Below, in pieces: positions 34,452 to 47,200 of a stretch of DNA of 64,000 nucleotides. The stretch covers positions 33,152,501-33,216,500 of the forward strand of contig NC_088337.1 of assembly GCF_036884655.1 (NCBI RefSeq), given 5' to 3'. The translations under genes and the position numbers were made by a program. How positions within the stretch are numbered: the first letter of the stretch is position 1; the number at the start of each line of letters is the position of its first letter. This DNA is from Musa acuminata AAA Group. Taxonomy: Eukaryota > Streptophyta > Magnoliopsida > Zingiberales > Musaceae. Under the pieces are notes generated by a model. The model was not told the DNA's origin. It saw nothing but the letters and a program-made list of their open reading frames with translations, and searched no databases.

Positions 34452-34732
34452 ATGGCGGAGCACCTGGCTTCGATCTTTGGGACGGAGAAGGACCGGGTGA
34501 ATTGCCCCTTCTACTTCAAGATCGGAGCGTGTAGGCACGGCGACCGGTGCTCGCGACTACACACGAAGCCCAGCATCAGCCCCACCCTCCTCCTCTCGAA
34601 CATGTACCAGCGCCTTGACAACGCTATCACCCCCGGACTTGACTCTCAGGGCCAGCCTATGGACCCCCGCCAGATCCAGGAGCACTTCGAGGTCCTAAAC
34701 ATTATCATCATCATCATCATTTTCTTCTTCTT

Positions 34733-34763
<31 letters not shown>

Positions 34764-37700
34764 GATATTGGCTATGATTTATGTAGGTCCAGGCAGGCGT
34801 GTCCAAAAATATTATCCGATTTCAAAAAATAAACTTGTTTATGTTGATTTCTTTGTGGTAGTAATATTCGTTGGGGTCTTTCTAATCTCGTAGTTATCAG
34901 GTATATGTTTCACGAAGCGATGCTATTCCATATACCTCGAAAAGACTGATCGTGTTCTCCAAACTTACTTGCTGCAACTATCTTATGAATGTTGGAGTTG
35001 TGCCTCTCAGCATTACCTCAATTCAGGGAGGGGAGAAGCTGCCGAATAGAAATAACAACTAGGTGTATCACTAATTAATTATTTTTGTTATTGCAAATGA
35101 GAGAGAGCAATAGTTGAAGCATGAGCTTTAGCACTTAGACTTCTGTTTATCTTTAGGGATACTAGTCTCAAAATCTTTCACTTGGATTTTGAACTTCTTT
35201 AGTAACTTTTGCTCGTTATATAACACATGAAAATAGCATACAATCATGGGTATGTACTACCATGGAACACCGCCCCCTCTCCTCTCATGTTTGCATTATG
35301 AAGATACTTATTGAAGTTCAATAGTATATTCCTTCTCAACTAAAATAGAACTTACTTTCCCTTCTCCCAAGTGCCATAGGAGTCCTCTTGTGAACAAGGT
35401 AAATTGTCTTTTTCACGCCTTACATTTATAACTCCTTTTTGTATATGATTACTGATCTCTCTATACATAAAATCTTCTGCCTGTATTGTTTGAGTCACCC
35501 ACAAGATGCACATGGATTGCCACGTCATCCATTGGAGACTCATAAGCTGGCTCAGCATATTACATTCTGAATCGATGTTAGATGTTACCAGCCTAATTCA
35601 TGGCCAAAGCAGGCTGATTTCGGAACAATTCAGGATAGATCTTGGCTGGTTTTGATTGGTGTCCAGTTGGATTATGTTTCTGTCTAGGTTGCATTGTAAT
35701 AATGGAAGTGGTCTTAGATTTCCCTGTCATATCTGTTTCCTCATATGTTCAGTCACAACAATAGATATTATGTTATCTCTAATCACCTAACAAGAGGAAT
35801 ACATGTGCAAAATTAGGAGGAAAGGGGAATAGTACTAAATAAAAAATTTTAAAAATAAGGCAGTGATGTTGAAGTTAGTAGTTACAGTAGCAAATATTTT
35901 AAGATAAAACTTAGACAAGAAGTGACATTTAAATGTTACAGATAGATGTGATAAGTGTTATGACTACTTCAATGCTGGGAAGCACAGACACGGTAATTTG
36001 GGTGATGTACCCGGGTCCAACATGTGTCGGACATGGATTCATCTCTACACGATCGAACATGTGTTTTTTTTTTTTTTAATTCGTCGGATATACCATTCGC
36101 ATGTTGGATTAAGTGGTCACGTGCGAAGGTGTCAGGGAACCTCTGGAATTTAACCCGGTGTTCGCTTGTCAGGGTATTAGGAACCTTCGGAATCCGTCTT
36201 CCTCATGGTTATAGGGAGGATTTCGATGTTAAATACCACCTATCCCGATTGAACCCTAGCACATCATCAATTGCCCTTCTTACTCACCGGCTTGGCTTCC
36301 CTTGCTTTGACTTTTTAAAATTCTTTTGATGAAAAGATTAGATGGTTAGTAATTGGCTTCAGAAGGTTAGCAACCATCACTTCCTATATCATCCTGGATA
36401 TTATCTAGTTCTTCTCATGAATAAACATTGAGGATTTATATGTAGAGATTAGATTTAGATGTTCGATTTTTTGTGTTAAATTTTACTTTTCACAATTGTA
36501 ACATCTTGATTTAGTCCCACATCGAAAGTGGGTAAAGATTAAGATTGACTTATATGAGCTAGCAGTTTAGGCTCACTGAAGTTAATATATTAGTTATCTC
36601 GTCAGGCCATAGATGTGGTCGGAGAGCACGTCATGATGTGAAGCCATCATTGGGCTAAGCTTCATATTAGAGAGATTATAACATTCTCATTTAGCCATTG
36701 AAACTTGGGTTTAAGTATTTTGAGCCAATGGTTTAGGCCCAATGAAGCTAATAGGCTTGTTATCCCGTTAGGTTGGGCTCAGACAATGATGAGAGGCTCG
36801 AGTAGGAAAGGTCTATTCGTGGACAGGGCTGGGGAGTATGTCATGATGTGGAGCCACCATTGGGCTAAGTCTCATGTGCCCTCTTATGGGGTTTGATTCT
36901 ATACTATGTTGGGCGTTGATAAGGGCGTCAAGCCTTTAACTAGGGGGAGATTACAACACTTTGATCTAGTCCCATATTGAAGTGGACAAAAGACAAAGGC
37001 TGACTTATAATGGTGATAGGTGTACTACTATTAATTTTGGCCTAAGCATTTTGGGCTAGTAGTTTAGGCTCAATGAAAGTAACCAGTCAGTTATCCATTA
37101 GGTTGGGCTGTGAAAATAACTCCATGTATAAAATCTTAAATGGGGCTTATCCTACCAAATAAGTAAATAGCTTAATCTTGTATTTTCTTGCATGTTTTTA
37201 CAGTTTCATTGAGCTGGTTTTTGTAGCCTTATCATAGAAGTTTGAATAAGCAAGCATGTCTTAACATTTCAAGCATTGGTTTGCATGTTATGATATTTCG
37301 AGAAAGAAAAAAAAGGCATCTCTAGAGATTAAATAAAGTTGTTTAATGACATATTTTGTTACTTTTGATGTTATTGTTAATGATTTCAGTTATTTGTGTC
37401 ATTTAGTTGCAATATGTGATTTTAATGAAGCTGTGTTGACAGAATTTTTATGAGGATCTTTTTGAGGAGTTAAGCAAATATGGAGAGATTGAAAGCCTGA
37501 ATGTTTGTGACAATCTGGCTGATCACATGGTACTCAACATCTGAATATGATGATTGTTTTAATTTATGCTATATTTAAACCATTATCTCACACCTCTTTG
37601 TTTCATTTACAGGTTGGTAATGTTTATGTTCAGTTCAGGGAGGAAGAGCATGCTGCAAATGCGCTTCGCAACTTGACAGGAAGGTTTTATGCAGGTTGTG

Positions 37701-38429
37701 TTTGTTTGCTTTGGTGTTCCATTGTATGCTAGGCCTTTTTGTGACATTAAGGTTTATCTTTGATAAAGTTCTTGGTTCATAACTTAGTTGCTATTGTTTC
37801 TGTTGTCTAATTCCTGTTTTTAGTTCTTAAATGGAGTTGTATTTGCAGGACGTCCAATTATTGTCGATTTCTCTCCAGTTACCGATTTTCGTGAGGCTAC
37901 ATGTAGGCAGTATGAAGAGAACACCTGCAACCGAGGTGGATACTGCAATTTTATGCATTTGAAACAAATTAGCAGGTATATTCTATTATTATTGTCTGAC
38001 ATCTTTGTACTTTTATTATTTTGAGTTGCTTTTCTAACAAAATTTTCAATTATTGCCAGGGAGTTGAGACGAAAATTATTTGGGAGATATAGGAGGAGGC
38101 AAAGAAGCCGTAGTAGAAGCCGAAGCCCCTATCGACAGCGAAACTTTGAAGACCGTCATGTAAACCGTAGCCATGGCAAGCGTCATGGTGACAGGGATCA
38201 GTATATTGAAGAACGAGGCAGAAAACCTCGAAGCCGAAGCCCAGGTCGTAAGAGGAACCGCAGCAGGAGCCCTGCAGGAAGAAGGAATAGAAGTCCTGTC
38301 AGAGAAGGAAGCGCCGAGCGAAGGGCCAAAATTGAGCAGTGGAACAGGGAAAGGGAGCAGGCAGATGCTGCTAGAAAGAACAATGAATACACACAGAATG
38401 GTCAGCAGCAGCATGATCAAGAAGAATGA
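34452..38429 (+). CDS. U2AF35: Splicing factor U2AF 35-kDa subunit, five exons, 301 aa
   Basis: Exons are 34452-34691, 37443-37529, 37613-37694, 37849-37975 and 38060-38429, all in phase. U2AF35 binds the AG at 3' splice sites and, with U2AF65, recruits U2 snRNP in the nucleus. The protein begins [20 protein letters not shown], with zinc finger 1 ([20 protein letters not shown]). The U2AF-homology RRM follows ([55 protein letters not shown]), then zinc finger 2 ([19 protein letters not shown]). The C-terminus is an RS domain with many RSRSRSP units. Length and order match plant U2AF35. Intron 1 is 2.75 kb and begins near an ATC/TTC microsatellite; it also contains a tandem dispersed repeat. 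Confidence 0.97.
34701..34762. repeat. (ATC)n then (TTC)n microsatellite just inside U2AF35 intron 1
   Basis: About six ATC units followed by about fourteen TTC units begin 10 bp after the 5' splice site. The tract is polypyrimidine on the transcribed RNA. Confidence 0.95.
36495..37120. repeat. Three diverged tandem copies of a dispersed repeat in U2AF35 intron 1
   Basis: Related segments start near 36499, 36671 and 36949. They share ACATCTTGATTTAGTCCCACAT-like starts (third copy TTTGATCTAGTCCCATATTG), a GTTTAGGC(T/C)CA(C/A)TGAAG segment, TTATC(T/C)CGTCAGG-like and CATGATGTG(A/G)AGCCA(T/C)CATTGGGCTAAG segments. The TAGTCCCACATCG motif is typical of repetitive plant DNA. No coding capacity or clear termini are seen, so the class is not assigned. 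Confidence 0.65.
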
Positions 38430-39408
38430 GGTCATTGATATCTATGGTTTTCTGGTTCGTACTTTGCTTCTTTGGCTTTGTTCATTCAGTCGTAGAGAAA
38501 GATGCGTCTTTGGATAGCTACTTATTCACAAAAAGTAAAGCTCACAGTCCATTTTCCACTGTGCAGGTGGTGTGCAGGTTCAAAGTCCTGTTCAGTGGAA
38601 TATAAAAAACTAAAAACCTTGTGTCTAGAGAATTTCACAACACAATCACCTGCTTGCCTGCATTATCGATTTTTATTTGACTAAATGTGTCTTTTAGGTA
38701 TTATGGCTATGGCAGGGGATACCCAGGATAGTACTCATCATTTAAGCATTCATCCCATATTTTACTTATCATTTAAGCATTCACTCATATATTAAGTTTA
38801 GCAGCATATGGCCTATAAGTCCTGTTAAGATAGAAGTAAACGCAAAACCAAAAACCAGTTCTAACCATCAATTGATTTCAGCAATTGAGGTAAAACAAAA
38901 AATTGCAATTATTTTTTTTATAAACACCAGGCTTCTGAGAACCTTTGGACTAACAAGCATCCTTTATCATGATACTCGAATAATCAAAGGATTTTTTGTC
39001 AGGTAGAATTTTTTTTCTTTTACATGCTTGCTTTGCTACTTGATTGAGTAACGAGCACTTGGTTTTATACCATGTTGCTTTTCTCCTTTTGGCTGGTTTA
39101 ATTTATCTTTAAGATTCAATGAGCTTATCTTTTCGACAAGTTTTGCAGGTCCAGGTGTTCCTGCTCCTTGTGGGCTTCAATTCATCACTTTGTTGCTTAT
39201 ATGAACTTCATTTTCAGGACAGGGGCGATAACATGCCAGTGAATTCACCAGAGTCTGCATCAGAGGCAGGGTGTCCAAATAAAGTTTCTCGAGTTTCAGT
39301 CTAGGGTGCCTTCTACTTTTCAGAATCTAATGGAACCTTGTTAGCTTAGTTGTGGTGTTTAACAGTATGTAAAAGCTGCCATGTAGCGTTTGGAACTTGT
39401 AGTATGAA

Positions 39409-39690
39409 GGTGGTTGGTCGAATATGATTGCCTATCGACATCACAGTATATTACGATATTGTGGTACATCTGATAATGATGGTGGTTGGTCGAATATGAT
39501 TTGCCCATCGATAGCACAGTATATTATGATATTGTGGTACGTCTGATAATGATGGTGTTTGGTCAATACGATTGATTGCCTATCTATCGATGTCACAGTA
39601 TATTATGATGTTGTGGTACATCTGATAATGACGGTGGTTGGTCGAATATGATTGCCTATCGATATCACAGTATATTACAATATTGTGATC
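39409..39690. repeat. Tandem repeat of ~72-79 bp, four copies
   Basis: Copies start at about 39409, 39481, 39554 and 39633. Each has GGTGGTTGGTCGAATATGAT (copy 3 diverged), GCC(T/C)ATCGA, CACAGTATATTA(C/T)GAT, then TTGTGGTACATCTGATAATG. Copies differ by scattered substitutions and small indels. The array lies about 1 kb downstream of the U2AF35 stop codon. Confidence 0.9.
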
Positions 39691-40230
39691 GAAGGTGATC
39701 AGTCATTCATGCTTGCTGTTTAGGATCGTACATGATGGTTTGATGTTTGTTAATTGAGTGTGTATACAGAGGCAGTATCTTCTTTTTATTGATAAAATGG
39801 TTCTTGAGAGCAGATCCCTGTTTAAGCTGCTCTTCCAATGGTTGTGTGGGATGCTTCTTCTTTTTCTTTTTTTTCTTTTTATTGTAATTGACACCTTCAA
39901 AATTTTGGAGTGAGGTTTAGGTTTCAAACCCTTAATATTTATTAAGCAGGATTTAAAATTTTAGTTATTAAAATTTGTTGGATGAAGTTTTGTATCTTCA
40001 ATCCTAAATGGGTTTTTTATGTGTTCGATCAGGTGGTCTCTTGCGTGGTGAATGCACCATCCAACTGCCAACCGTCAACAACCGCCGGCCTCAGAAGAAA
40101 CACTCCTTTCATTGATATCACGTCACAGTTTCGACCTTTTCAATTTGATCATACTGCTGAATTAGATTGTAAGAACATGTAGTTCTGTTTTTTTTTTTTT
40201 TTTTTGAGACGAACAACATATGATGTGGCG

Positions 40231-40380
40231 GAGTTATCATTGATTAAACCAATGATGATGTTTGTCGTGGCAGACCGGGTTAAGATAAGATACTGTCGGT
40301 CGGTCGGTCAGCAAATTAACAGAGTTATCTTCGATTAAACCAATGATGTTTGGGTTAAGATACTATTGGTCAGTAAATTA
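40231..40380. repeat. Two-copy tandem duplication, period ~91 bp
   Basis: GAGTTATCATTGATTAAACC at 40231 recurs as GAGTTATCTTCGATTAAACC at 40322. Both are followed by AATGATG, GGGTTAAGATA and a GGTC(A/G)G...AAATTAA end. The first copy carries extra CGGT units. Confidence 0.8.
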
Positions 40381-41206
40381 AAGCAACGCAGGGAGTAGTA
40401 CTTAAAACTTTATATGAACTGACGACAGGAATGCAAGAAATTGATACGGGCGTTGTCATTCACTTGTGAGATATTCCTAAAATAACTGACGTCGTTTGCA
40501 AATATTGGCATAACAGCAGTGTGATAACAGTGCAAGCGGTGGGAACGTGCAAGAGAAGACACATCCAGCACTGCGTGACAAAGCATAGTATACTGATGAA
40601 CGCAATCGTAAGTGTAATCCGCTTGAAGGAGATTTACATGCAGAGAGGCAAACAGGCCACCAACACACAAGGGACAGAAAATTCCCATTCTCTCGTCAAA
40701 ATTCTCGGTAAGACAGGGATTGATTACAGACGAATAGAAATACCGTGAATTGCTAATTTTAATGCACTATAACAAGAGCTGTGACGGCACGAGGATGGTG
40801 TTTGGCATGATCCCTCAAATGGGGACGATCTGCTTCCCGTGACTTGCAAATGAAGCGTGAAGCTGGTATTTGTTTTTCCCTTTATACGTCTGTATCGGCA
40901 CCACCACCTCTGCTGTTGGAGAGCTTTTCCAATCAGTGCAACACCGAGGGAGCGATTCTAGCATGAAGAATGCAGCATGTCATCCTGTTAGCATTGTCGT
41001 AACTGCTGAAGTATATGCCCGAGCAGAAAGAGCAAATGCGGCAATATCTGGAACAACGTTCAGGACAAAGTTAATCCACATTTTAAGTCGAATAAGCAAT
41101 TTGCTTACATACGGTCATAGTATTTGCAGATCTAATGCAGAATATTCAGAAATGACAGGCCAGAGAAAGCAGCTTACCAACAGAACCAAGAACAACCAAT
41201 TTGAGT

Positions 41207-44200
41207 TCAAAATAGTCCAATTGGCACATGTGTTTGGTCCACTTTATCATGCTCGGCGACATCCATGTTATGGCAAAACCTCTGTGACATACAGTGAGCA
41301 TGCACAATCAGAAGCTGGCCAGGAGTGCCGTTCGTGTTGCTTGCATCGTCTTGCTTCTTTGATAGATCCAAATAAACAGTCCCTTTATACATCCATTCAT
41401 CCCGTACTTCAGAGTAAATATCTTCAAATGGTTCTCCGCATAATGCACATATGCTTTGGCTCTCATCAGCAGGAACCATCAGTTCAGAATCCTTTTCAGA
41501 TGAACCAACTTCCTCCAGCGATATTGCCACCTCTGAGGAAGATTGCTGATATCTCATGTCTGAAAACCATTTTCTAGACCTTTGGTTAAAATTACTTGTT
41601 TCAGACTCCTTGGAGACATGCCAATCTAAATGCCATTGGAGCTGCTCTTGGAGTCTGAACCTTAGACCACATTTGTGGCATTGAAGCTTTAGGTCATCAA
41701 ATAGGCTTCTGACAACTGAAGGATGAGATCCACGAATGATTTCAGATTTGAACTCAGTGCCTAAATGCTCCTTCAATTCAGTTGCACTGGATTGTACTAG
41801 TGCAGCACTTGCAGTGGATACTGATGCAGCAGGCTGGTCTTCCAAAGGTGGAGCAACACCTGGAGTAGTCAAGCTTAAAGAAACTTGCTCAAAACTATTG
41901 TTAGTGCATTGATCTCGGACCTTATCAGGCAGCTGAGCTGCGGATGTAGTTGTCAACACGGTTGGTGGTGAGGCTATTAAACCTTTTGCAACTAATGAAC
42001 TCAGAATACCAGAAAGTGGACTCAGGGTGGGCCCAGACGTCTTGGAGTTCTCTGAATTAACATCAACCGAGGATGAGGAAGGCGGAGGCCCAGGTGGTAG
42101 AGGAGGTATCACATCTCCTGAATGTGGTGGTTTTAAATCTGGTATGCTCCCAAGGGCAAAAGCAGGTGTAAATGTTAAGGGAGTACTTAAAGGAACAGCT
42201 GATGTGAAAACCTGGATAGGAGGAGGTCCAAATGGCAAAGGAGGTTGTACACTCATCTTCTGAAAGTTGCTGACTGAATTATTCGAAAATAGACCGCTCT
42301 TCATGATAGCAGCCAACAAACTACTTGTGCTAGGCTGACTTGAGGCTTCCACAACAGGATTATTTGCATGGCTCATGCTTCTGCCAGAGTCTTTTCCAGT
42401 CTGATGAATTCCAAGATCCATGGGCAGAGGTGGCAGTTTCTCAGTTTGATGGGAAGGTTGAGACTGGGTTTTGATCTTAAGGGAAGGTTGGGTCTGGGCT
42501 TCAGTTCGAGACAAAGGCTGAGTTTCTGCCTGTTGTTGGGATAGATTATGTCGTGATTGCTTTATCAAAGGAAGATGATTTAAGGATGCTGAAGTAGCAG
42601 AATCAAGTAAGCCTTCAAGCTGCCGAGAAGTATCTGATTGGGACTCTATTGAGCCTGATAAACTATCAAATGGCTGAGCACGATTCTTCACTGGAAAGAT
42701 ATCCAGGGACCCTACCGGCTGTAAAGGCTTCCGACCCACTTGAGATAATGAATTAAACAACAGATGATTTTGATCCGTTATGTTGTGTGGCTTTAGATGT
42801 TGAATGGGTTCTGGAGGAGGTAAATGAGAAGACAGCGATAGAGGAGGCTGTGAAAGATGCTGCCTTTGCTGTTCAGAAGTTGCACCTGGCACTGGGGTAT
42901 TAGCATGAGGGCTCAATCTTGAAGATAGCACAGAAGATTGCAGCCCAGGCAGAGGCAAAGATGAATTATCATGTGTAGATAAACCACCACCAGAAGGGAT
43001 TAATTGTTGACCAACTCTTGAGCTTTTGTCATTTATTCCAACCTCTGATGCTGGTACATCACGGCGAGACCAGAAGGATGAGGAATTTTCTGATGAAGCC
43101 CTTTGTTGTAATAGTGAATTTGAAGAGGTCTTTAACACCGAATCAGTCTCATGCTTGGCACGAGATGGCAAAATGTGCTCACCAAGGTCCTGCATAATAT
43201 GAATATCATTAGCCTATACATTTCAATGGTGTAAGCATTTATTTGACAAGCTTGAAGTTGAATCTATCTGACAAATACAAGTATTTCAATAAAAGTGAAC
43301 ATATCACCATTAGCAAGAACATAAATAAGTTCCAACTAAGATTTCTTACCTGATAACACACTGAACATTCAATTTGGAACAGCTCAGAATTACAAAGGAT
43401 CCATATTCTAAAAGAAACATTCAAGTTGCAGACCATAACATCAACAAAACTACATGCGGTATCTAATATAAGATATAAATAGTGCATAAACTTCTAGCAT
43501 CCTGCCAAGCTGAAAGGAACTGTTTCACTTTGCAAAGAAGAATATGCAAGCATGCACTAATAAGTTCAAGCACCAAGGGAAAATATTGAAGTCATTAAAA
43601 CAATGAATACCTTAAAAAGTGGAATTCTGCTTTCGGTTTTAGACATCTCCACTAAGTGAGAGAAGGCATCAACTGTGTTCAAGTTAGTTTTTGCATGTTC
43701 AGTCTCCAGAGGGATCCACTTTCCTCTTTGCAGGCTAGCGGACTTGTCAGCATTGCTACTAGTCCTTCCACCTTTGATTGAGTTGTTGGTACCTCCATAA
43801 TCTGTTGGTCGGGTTTTTATGGCATCCCACATATATTCTTCCTCCTCAGAGTTCTTCCAACTTCTAGATGATTCCAATTTCATTCTATCTGTGTCACAAA
43901 CTGAAGTTTGCTGGCTATTAGCTCGCATAGGTCCAGATTTCCCATAGGTTCCATAAGAATGATTGACATCAAAACCATTCCTTTCGCTTAATTGTGCCTG
44001 AGTAGCAGTAATACCAACGCCATAATATGGTTTGCCATGCCCATCTTGGTCTTTGAGCCTCTCGCTGACCCTTAGAATGCCAAGGTCTGCCTCTCGTGAA
44101 ATATCAGAAGAATATTCATGATCTCTAGCATCTTTAAGTCCTTTTTTCTCATTAATCACATTGTTTACTGTTACCCGTTGTGAATGTTGCATATTCTGCA

Positions 44201-47200
44201 AAATAGAACTTAAATTAGCATAAAAGATATAGATCTTTAACTAGAAGACAAAGTTACTTCTAGAATGTGAAAGCTTTACGAGCATCTTTATGAGAAACAA
44301 CATACAGGCATCTTAGTCGGCAGATTTGTCCTTTGCCTTGATTTTCCTGCCATAACAATTTTGTCAGAACTCTCTGCATCATCAAAAGTACTAACCACAC
44401 CACTGACCTCATCATTGCTTATGTCCTTGGCCTTCACCAAACAAAACGGATATCAACATAACAAAAAATATGTGAAGGTACTAAGAACTGAGTAATAAAA
44501 AGTTTCAGATTGTAGATAGACAAAAAATTCTTCAAGAAAATACAATAAATATATAATGGAGAAGAATTCTTTTAGTGCTCGTTCATCTATTTAGGACAAG
44601 AGTAAACAACATGATAAATATCTTCACATGCCATAAGTTACATGATAACCGTAGCACACATATGCATACATGTTTACTTATGTTGACCAAGTCCATTAAA
44701 CCTGTAATGGTAGAGACATCACATTTTAAAGGAGAACAAGACAACACAACCCCCAATTCTTTCTCTCTCCCTCATTTTCCCCCTCATCGCCTCCATCATG
44801 CAACATGCAACATGCAACATTAGCATCATTCCAAATTACACAATCTTCAAAACATCTAAAATCTGATGTGCAAGCCTCATGCAATGGGACACCATTAGGA
44901 ATAAACAGTACTAAAAACCTCAAACTATAAGTTGATGGTTACAGATATAAGAGTGCAGGATACAGGAATCTATTTGTAATCAAAATAATCAGGAATTATA
45001 AGCCATTTGCCTAACATTTTGCAACCATGAGGTTACGGTATTTCATGTGCTATATCTGAATTATTGAGTGAAAAGTGTTTCATTTTTCACTAACAAAATG
45101 TTCACGAACAGAAAAAGCTATTATGTGGCCTAAGTCCAAGAAGTAAACAAAATCCCGTCTTTATTATAAAAACGTGTGAATACTAAGCTTATACAAAATG
45201 CGTGATCCTATGATGGACATATAGCAAGTAAAGAAAAAGCATGGGACTTTAAGATAGCATTTGGTGTCCTATAATAATGTAACTCAATAACTTTTTCTAG
45301 AAAAACTCTGAAAATGACAAAAAAGAAAGAAAGAGGACATATATATCACAAAATTGATACTGCAGACTTAGCCTTTGTTAAATCAAACTACAAAAGCAAG
45401 AAACTGAAATGAAATCTGGAGGTTAACAAATCATCCTGTTGTGTGGTCAAACAAAAGGCCAACTATGAAACATCAAAACGGTACGGGCAAGAGGAAGGGG
45501 GGGTGTGTGGGGGGGGATCGGGGTAGCATCAACGTCAAAAACCAAAACAAAAGGAAATGGAAAGAAAAAAAAAGCAAAACAACAATACGAACCGCCAATG
45601 GCATCTATATGCATCAGTTTCCAGAACATCACAAGAAATTAAAAACAAATTCCTAAGAAAAAGTGAACAAGGAGAAAACAAGGAAAAGAAAGGGACAAAG
45701 AAGTTGTGAGACCAAAGGGAAAAAAAAAAGAGGTAGTGCCAACTCCACCGATTGACACTGACCTGGCCAGTCAACAAGTCATGCAATAACTTGAAAAACC
45801 AGGACCAAGTTGGGTTCTATCTTTATACCTATGTCATATATTTTGGTTTTTTGACTTATTTGGCCCAAAACCATGTGGCTCAGCCAAGTCACCAAGCTAT
45901 TCATCAAGTTTTCCAACCTTGCTTAACAGGTCTACCAGGTTAATTAAGAACTGAAAAAAAAATCCCAGTAGACTAATTTTCCTGTATTTGCTTGGAGAAG
46001 GGGACGCTAAGATAAGAGAAAGGACGAGCAAATTCCCAGATCAAAGATCATACCATGTTCAAAAGTAAAGAAAAATCTATTTCGAAAACTTTGGATGTGC
46101 TTTTTAAAGTCTGAAAACACCCGTAAATCCTTATAATGAGAAAATAAACTCGCAGAACAGCAGTTTATGACTAAAGAAAGGACAGGAAATCTTAAGCATG
46201 GTGCAAAGGTATAAACATCAATTTTTTTGCCTCATTCCTAAACTGTCAAGGAAGCTCAAAAGCACAGTCCAAGGCTATGGAAACCAGAAAGCTCTATAGG
46301 GCTGATTAAATACCAAAACATTGCAAGTACAGCAAGCTTGACTAACAAAATATAGCATAATATTTTAGTTTTCTTTCTCAATTCTCCCAGAAGTAATTGA
46401 TCAGATCATTCTTTCCATTAATCCCAGCCTTCTAAACAAGCAGCCAGATCCAATACCAAAAGAGTCGAACCTTTATTGCATTTTGTATCACATAGACTTT
46501 TGTCTCTTTCATAGTAGGAGGCATATCTCTATGTCCATTTGCAGAACACTTTGGTACAATACACTGCCTACATAAAGATGTATCTTCAAAAAGCTTTCAT
46601 GCGTCTTTGACGCAGGACATTAATGACAATGCATGAGTTCATATCCAGAAACTCACAGTACAACTTGGATCAGTAGATACTAAAAATGGATAGTCAATAC
46701 AAGTACATGTGTAAAATTCAAGAAAATATTTCTTCTTAACCTCTTTTGATCCTTAATCATCTGGCTAACTCAGGTCAACATGAACTAATTTGATAAATAT
46801 CTTTTCCTTTTTCCAGTAAGGAAACATCATTTTTCAATTAGTACAAGTAAAATTATGAACTAATATTGACAATTTATAGCCCATTTATCCAAGAATCACT
46901 ACCCATATTTTATTCATTTAAATCACAGGATCCTTTACCAGTTCATGTACCACTTTCTGCAGTCTCGTTTTCGATGTAACCTACTAGTTTAAGCAATTTC
47001 CATGAAAATTTCCACAATTTTGGACATCTCAATGCAAGAACACTGATCAACAAACATAACCATGTCAGATGGACAGTGTAATGGTATCGTAGTGACATTT
47101 ACATTGACCAGAACATAAATTGTGAAACCATTAACACACTAAAACAACACAAGAGTACAAAGCCGAAGGAAGCCAATAACCATGATATCTGAAATCATAA

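Larger units (their letters stand above)
38430..41206. other. 3' flank of U2AF35 and convergent 3' flank of PCFS4-like gene
   Basis: The interval between the two convergent genes contains the probable U2AF35 3' UTR, a four-copy tandem repeat (39409-39690) and a two-copy repeat (40231-40380). The short frame at 39119-39304 is probably 3' UTR. No further gene is seen. Confidence 0.5.

Noticed and set aside
36024..36329. 101-codon plus-strand frame in U2AF35 intron 1
   Set aside because: No family resemblance and crossed by a T homopolymer; probably intronic repeat DNA.
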